A DNA stretch of 8,065 nt from CAZHWT01 sp964536215. Its GTDB lineage: Bacteria; Patescibacteriota; CAZHWT01. The notes under the pieces are model-generated. The model was given only the letters and a program-made list of their open reading frames with translations. It searched no databases and was not told the origin of the DNA. The stretch is taken from the NCBI GenBank assembly GCA_964536215.1, contig CAZHWT010000043.1, positions 1 through 8,065 on the forward strand. Direction: 5' to 3'. Shown here piece by piece: positions 4,469-8,065 of the stretch; the stretch's first letter is position 1; each line of letters opens with the position of its first letter. A program made the position numbers and the translations under genes.

Positions 4469-6127
4469 ATGGAAACGGAAACCCCTCGAGGACAATTTGT
4501 GCGACATGACTTACTGCCGGAAACGGAGGTTGAGTCTCCACAGTCGGGTGCGCCTAGCATTTCTCCTTTAGTGCAGCGCTATTTGTCGGCTATGGAGCGG
4601 TATTCCGCTAAGGCTGCGACTGGTAATCAACCGACGGTAGGAGTGAGCGAAGGGTTGGGGGTGTTGGCGTTTGCTTACGAAAAGCTGCGCAATAGTGTGG
4701 AGTATCGCGAAGATCATGTGTTGCTGAGGAGTGCGATTAAGCGGATTTTAAAGCGTCGCCTGCAACCGTTGTGGAACTATGACCCATTGGCTAGTGCCTT
4801 AGTACGGGAGCTGATTTGGGCCCGTTATTTGCCTAATGATGCAGTGCCTCAGGAGAAGGTTATTGCTATAGAAGCATTATTGAAGAAGTATGCTGCTTTG
4901 TATGAGGCAGTGGCTAAGCGGAAGAATGCGGCTGATTGGCAGGATTGGGTACTAGGGATTGCCGCTTGTGATATTGAGCAGGCTTTGGTGGAACGGCGGG
5001 CTAGCTATGCTTTGGCAGAACTGATGTACCAGTGGCTGTTAGAGCGGTTGGTTATTCATGGCTTGGATGAGCACGATCGAGCGGTGCAGTTGTATCTAGC
5101 AGTGCACCGAACTCTGCTTAAGTCTGACCGGACATTGCTGACTTATCATTTGTTCTTGTTGAATGTTCCGGCCTGGAAAAAAATGTCGGAATCGGAAGTG
5201 TCTGGGGCGGCTAATGATATTGTTGGCTGGCGGGAAAAGATAGATGTGCAACTGTTGCATCCCAAGGCTCAGGTTTTGGCTAGAGCAATTAAGCGGTATA
5301 CGCCGCCGTTTTTAGCTTTTGATGAGGTGGTGCGTGGTAATTTGGCGACGATTGAGCAGCGAATTGAAGATTGGGCCTTTATTCGGACAAAGATTAATGA
5401 GGTTTGTCAGCGGCGGTATGCGGCGTTGCATGGTCGGGTAAGAACGGCTATTGTCCGCAGCATGATTTATATTCTGATTACTAAGATGGCTATGGCGTTA
5501 ATTTTGGAAGTGCCATTTGATTCGTTTATGTTTGGCGAGGTGCACTGGCCGCAGTTAGCCACGAATGTGTTGGCCCCACCGATTTTTATGGCTATTTTGG
5601 GGTTGAGCATTAGAACCCCGGGAGAACGTAATACTAGTGTGATTGAGGCTCGGGTCAAGCACTTGCTGGAGGGAGATGAGTCGACTGAGGCGGTATACCT
5701 GGATAAGGCGCAGCGGCCGATGTCGGCAGGATACTCTGTTTTTTATACCTTAACCAATTTGGTTATTTTTGGCATAGTTGCCTGGTTGCTTTATAGCTGG
5801 CACTTTAGCATTTTGGGGATTGGGCTGTTCTTGTTCTTTATGTGTGTGGTGATTTTCTTTGCCTACCGGGTGCGGCAGATTGCCCAGGAGTTTAGCGTGG
5901 TGAGGGAGAAGGAAAATGCCATTGAGGCAACCATGACCTTCTTGACCTTACCATTTTTAAAGATTGGTCACCGGCTGAGCGCAGAATTTGGCAAGATGAA
6001 TGTGTTTGCTTTTATTTTAGATGTCTTGTTGGAAGCGCCATTTAAGTTAATGCTGGATCTGGCTGAGCATTGGATGGACTTTATCCGGGCTAAGCGGGAA
6101 GAAGCGGTGGAGACACATGAATACTAA
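4469..6127 (+). CDS. Multi-pass membrane protein of unknown function, probably CPR-specific
   Basis: A 552-residue protein without a domain I can name. Residues 1 to about 330 are soluble and strongly helical, rich in charged and aromatic residues, with no signal peptide. A conserved-looking block is YEKLRNSVEYREDHVLLRSAIKRILKRRL (start near residue 67). Four hydrophobic segments follow at about 333-351, 364-383, 424-444 and 446-466. The C-terminus (NVFAFILDVLLEAPFKLMLDLAEHW, then a charged tail) looks like an amphipathic or re-entrant helix. From memory, proteins with the same 'EAPFK' ending and RNAIERILKRR-like block occur as hypotheticals in Patescibacteria; I cannot verify this here. There is no Shine-Dalgarno before the ATG. 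A -10-like TACCAT at 4455-4460 would make the transcript leaderless or nearly so, but no good -35 is seen. The gene stands alone, with a 17-bp hairpin overlapping its stop codon, and is convergent with the antiporter. No enzymatic motif is visible. Confidence 0.75.
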   Translation: METETPRGQFVRHDLLPETEVESPQSGAPSISPLVQRYLSAMERYSAKAATGNQPTVGVSEGLGVLAFAYEKLRNSVEYREDHVLLRSAIKRILKRRLQPLWNYDPLASALVRELIWARYLPNDAVPQEKVIAIEALLKKYAALYEAVAKRKNAADWQDWVLGIAACDIEQALVERRASYALAELMYQWLLERLVIHGLDEHDRAVQLYLAVHRTLLKSDRTLLTYHLFLLNVPAWKKMSESEVSGAANDIVGWREKIDVQLLHPKAQVLARAIKRYTPPFLAFDEVVRGNLATIEQRIEDWAFIRTKINEVCQRRYAALHGRVRTAIVRSMIYILITKMAMALILEVPFDSFMFGEVHWPQLATNVLAPPIFMAILGLSIRTPGERNTSVIEARVKHLLEGDESTEAVYLDKAQRPMSAGYSVFYTLTNLVIFGIVAWLLYSWHFSILGIGLFLFFMCVVIFFAYRVRQIAQEFSVVREKENAIEATMTFLTLPFLKIGHRLSAEFGKMNVFAFILDVLLEAPFKLMLDLAEHWMDFIRAKREEAVETHEY

Positions 6128-6151
6128 GCTTTTTAGCTTAGTATTCATGTG
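6114..6151. repeat. Perfect 17-bp inverted repeat spanning the stop codon
   Basis: CACATGAATACTAAGCT (6114-6130) and AGCTTAGTATTCATGTG (6135-6151) are exact reverse complements around TTTT. The left arm encodes the last residues (THEY) and the TAA stop of the membrane protein. No T-run follows on either strand, so it is not a classic terminator, but in mRNA it would be a very stable 3'-end hairpin. Confidence 0.7.
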
Positions 6152-6153
6152 AA

Positions 6154-6303
6154 AGGCTTAAGATACAAGAGTCCAAATGCCAAAACAGAGATGCCACGTG
6201 GCAAGAGTCCAAATGACAAGGGAATTATAAAGACGCAAGGAATAACTTGGAGCTTATTCTTTGCGTCTTTGTTGGATGTTTGGACTCTTGTGTCTTGAAG
6301 CTT
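6154..6303. repeat. Nested inverted-repeat unit between convergent genes
   Basis: Outer arms at 6154-6177 and 6279-6303 match at 22 of 25 aligned positions, allowing one gap; the right arm runs into the antiporter stop codon. Inside are the direct repeat CAAGAGTCCAAATG (6166-6179 and 6202-6215, offset 36 bp), the 12-bp palindrome TGCCACGTGGCA (6192-6203) and the terminator-like hairpin at 6229-6270. Parts can be read in loose 7-bp phase (CCAAATG at 6173 and 6209; GTTGGAT, GTTTGGA, CTCTTGT and GTCTTGA from 6271). No transposase is present. It could be a MITE-like or REP-like element, or two-sided terminator DNA. Confidence 0.5.
6229..6270 (-). terminator. Probable terminator of the antiporter gene, possibly bidirectional
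   Basis: AAAGACGCAAGGAATAA (6229-6245) and TTATTCTTTGCGTCTTT (6254-6270) pair over 17 bp with one G-T or mismatch position and an 8-nt loop. Read on the minus strand, the stem ends in TTT followed by ATAATT, about 32 nt past the antiporter stop codon. On the plus strand it ends GTCTTTG, so it may also stop transcription from the opposite gene. Confidence 0.6.
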
Positions 6304-8008
6304 AATTGTTGATGCCAAAATCCGGGTTGAGGAGGGCTTTTTCGTCCAGGGAGGTGAGGTGCTTTTGGCGGTAGTGCTCAAAGGCAGTTTTGTCGATGCC
6401 GTGATTTTTAATAAAAGTACTGATACGCTCGCTACCTAGGAAGTGGGGCAGCATAACGTAGGAGGCACCCATTTGGTAGAGGTTGATGGCTTCGTCGTAG
6501 CTTTCGGCGTGGCAAATAAAAGCGGCGTCGGGGTTGTGCTGACGCAGGTATTTGAGTAGTTCTTGGTTGATGCGGGTGTCGGTAATAGTGCAGACGATCA
6601 GCTTGGCTTTAGCGACGTTGATTTCTTCTAGGAACTCGGTGTCAGTGGTGTCGCCGTAGGCGTGACGGATACCCTGGGTTTCGAGGCTTTCAATGACCTC
6701 CGGGTCGTAGTCGACGACTAGGTAGCGTTTGTTGAGCTGGCGGAAGGTTTGAAGGAATTCGTGGCCGCCTTTGTGATAGCCAAATAAAATGGCGTCGTAG
6801 AGGGCGGGTTTTTGTTTTTTCTCTTTAATATTTTGGCGCTCAAACAGGCCGAGGACGTTTTTAAATTGTTTATATAGGACGTCATCATACTTCATCAGGT
6901 AAGTAGAAACACCAATAGTGATGATAGCGACCAAAGTGATAATGGCCAAGGCTGATGAGCTGACCAGTCCGACGCTGTTGGCAAAGACGACCAGAATGAT
7001 GGAGAATTCACTGATTTGAGATAGGTGGATGGCGGCTTTAAAGCTGGTTAGGCGGGTATAGCCCATGGATCCGAGGGTGGCCATGACGAAGAGTGGTTTG
7101 CCTAGGATGACAATGACAGAGAGGATTAGGGCTGGGACTAGGCTGGAGGAGAGTTGGGTAAAGGCAAAGGTTTCGCCTAAGGAGACAAAGAAGAGGACGA
7201 TGAAAAAATCGCGCAAGGGCTTGAGCCGGGCACCCATCTGGGTGGCGTAGGGTAAGGAGGCTAGGCTGATACCGGCGAAGAGGGCGCCGACTTCGTGGGA
7301 ATAGCCGACGACGTGGAAGAGGCTGGAGACGCCAAAGCCCCAGGCGACAGTGAAGAGGAAGAGTAGTTCCTGAGAGTGGGCAAAAAATTTGCTGAGCCGG
7401 GGCATGATTTTGCTGCCGACAATGTAGAGGCCTAGGGCTAGGCCCACGCCTTTGAGGGCTAGTAGGACAAAGTCGCCGAAGAAGAGTCCGCCAGCCGTGC
7501 CGGCAGCGGCTACGACCAGGAGAGCCAAGGTGGCCACGACGTCGTCTAGGACAATAACGCCGATGGAGATCTGGGCATAAAGGCGGGAGAGTTCGTGTTT
7601 GTCGGAGATGACCTTGAGGATAATGATGGTGCTGCTAAAGAAGAGGGCAATGCCCATGATGAGGCCTTCTTTGATGTGAAAGCCGAGGAGTTCGCTGGTG
7701 ATAAAACCGGCACTACCAACGAGTAATAGGATGGAGGCAGCGGTTAGGATGACTGGTTTGCCCAAGCTTTTGATGACGCCGGGGTTAAGGCCGAGTCCGA
7801 TGATAAATAATAAAAGGGTGATGCCGATTTGGCTGAATGAGCCAAAGGCTTCTTTTTGATGGATGAGGTTAAGTACGCTAGGTCCGACCAGGATGCCGGT
7901 CAGAATGTACCCCATGATGAGGGGTTGACGGAGCAAGCGCATTATTAAGGAGACACCAGCGACCAAAACGAGGACGAGGGTGAGCTGGGTAAAGATGGTT
8001 TGTTCCAT
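6302..8008 (-). CDS. CPA2-family cation/proton antiporter with C-terminal TrkA-N (RCK) domain
   Basis: A 568-residue inner-membrane transporter of the monovalent cation:proton antiporter-2 family (the KefB/KefC/NapA clan). Numbered from the ATG at 8008, residues about 5-375 hold around 12 membrane helices. RQPLIMGYILTGILVGPS (27-44) is the characteristic first-helix region, FFSSTIIILK (123-132) the unwound-helix region, VLDDVVA (153-159) the ion-binding helix, and LSQISEFSIIL (329-339) another family signature. The aspartate pair D155-D156 occupies the place of the Asp-Asp in NapA; KefC has Gln-Asp there. This favours electrogenic Na+/H+ exchange, an inference. Residues about 404-520 form a TrkA-N Rossmann domain: LFGYHKGG (408-415) with the middle glycine replaced by His, and D433 in LVVDYDPE ending strand 2. 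No clear RCK-C domain follows. A TTG at 8047 would add 13 polar residues; MEQTIFTQLT at 8008 is the usual kind of family start, so I prefer it. There is no strong ribosome site. The gene is transcribed toward the membrane-protein gene and probably ends at the hairpin at 6229-6270. Confidence 0.92.
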   Translation of the reverse strand: MEQTIFTQLTLVLVLVAGVSLIMRLLRQPLIMGYILTGILVGPSVLNLIHQKEAFGSFSQIGITLLLFIIGLGLNPGVIKSLGKPVILTAASILLLVGSAGFITSELLGFHIKEGLIMGIALFFSSTIIILKVISDKHELSRLYAQISIGVIVLDDVVATLALLVVAAAGTAGGLFFGDFVLLALKGVGLALGLYIVGSKIMPRLSKFFAHSQELLFLFTVAWGFGVSSLFHVVGYSHEVGALFAGISLASLPYATQMGARLKPLRDFFIVLFFVSLGETFAFTQLSSSLVPALILSVIVILGKPLFVMATLGSMGYTRLTSFKAAIHLSQISEFSIILVVFANSVGLVSSSALAIITLVAIITIGVSTYLMKYDDVLYKQFKNVLGLFERQNIKEKKQKPALYDAILFGYHKGGHEFLQTFRQLNKRYLVVDYDPEVIESLETQGIRHAYGDTTDTEFLEEINVAKAKLIVCTITDTRINQELLKYLRQHNPDAAFICHAESYDEAINLYQMGASYVMLPHFLGSERISTFIKNHGIDKTAFEHYRQKHLTSLDEKALLNPDFGINN

Positions 8009-8065
8009 GCTGGTGGTATTGTCGCATGGCGAGGGGCGAGTAGGCAAGCTCGGCTTTACTGCCGG

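Noticed and set aside
4270..4560. 96-codon minus-strand frame across the gap and the start of the membrane-protein gene
   Set aside because: It overlaps a well-supported plus-strand start, has a low-complexity unnatural composition and shows no recognisable domain.
8009..8047. TTG start giving 13 extra residues on the antiporter
   Set aside because: The added residues are polar and unlike the family; the ATG at 8008 begins a typical first helix.

Overview
The window carries five protein genes and no rRNA, tRNA, CRISPR array or transposase. It most likely comes from an uncultured bacterium of the Candidate Phyla Radiation (Patescibacteria). That placement is an inference. It rests on an FtsA/PilM-like ATPase gene next to a single-pass membrane protein with a baseplate-J-like ectodomain (a pair I associate with these genomes from memory), on a 552-residue membrane protein of a type I recall only as 'hypothetical' from the same group, and on short degenerate 7-bp repeats in gaps and even in a gene. 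Base composition looks roughly balanced, with no obvious foreign island.

Layout: (1) 84-563 (+) encodes a small protein with a four-cysteine N-terminal part and a DUF1653 domain, closed by a clear intrinsic terminator at 622-660. (2) 564-1165 is a 600-bp non-coding stretch holding that terminator, a run of hairpins that might be a structured RNA, a three-copy GTACGTAC array, a 7-bp repeat tract, a possible promoter and a second 7-bp tract just before the next start codon. (3) 1166-2449 and 2459-4117 (+) are a two-gene operon: the actin-like ATPase, then its probable membrane partner. (4) 4118-4468 is a gene-free, hairpin-rich leader with a canonical G-quadruplex motif. (5) 4469-6127 (+) is a membrane protein of unknown function. 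(6) 6128-6301 is a convergent intergenic region filled with nested inverted repeats, including a probable terminator. (7) 6302-8008 (-) is a CPA2-type cation/proton antiporter fused to a TrkA-N (RCK) nucleotide-binding domain.

The genes share no single obvious pathway. The operon at 1166-4117 suggests a cytoplasmic filament- or scaffold-type ATPase working with a membrane-anchored surface protein, by analogy with PilM-PilN. The antiporter would serve ion and pH homeostasis. The most striking theme is the heptanucleotide repeat family: it appears at four well-defined places plus one degenerate place, sits inside one reading frame, and separates a good Shine-Dalgarno from the start codon of another gene.
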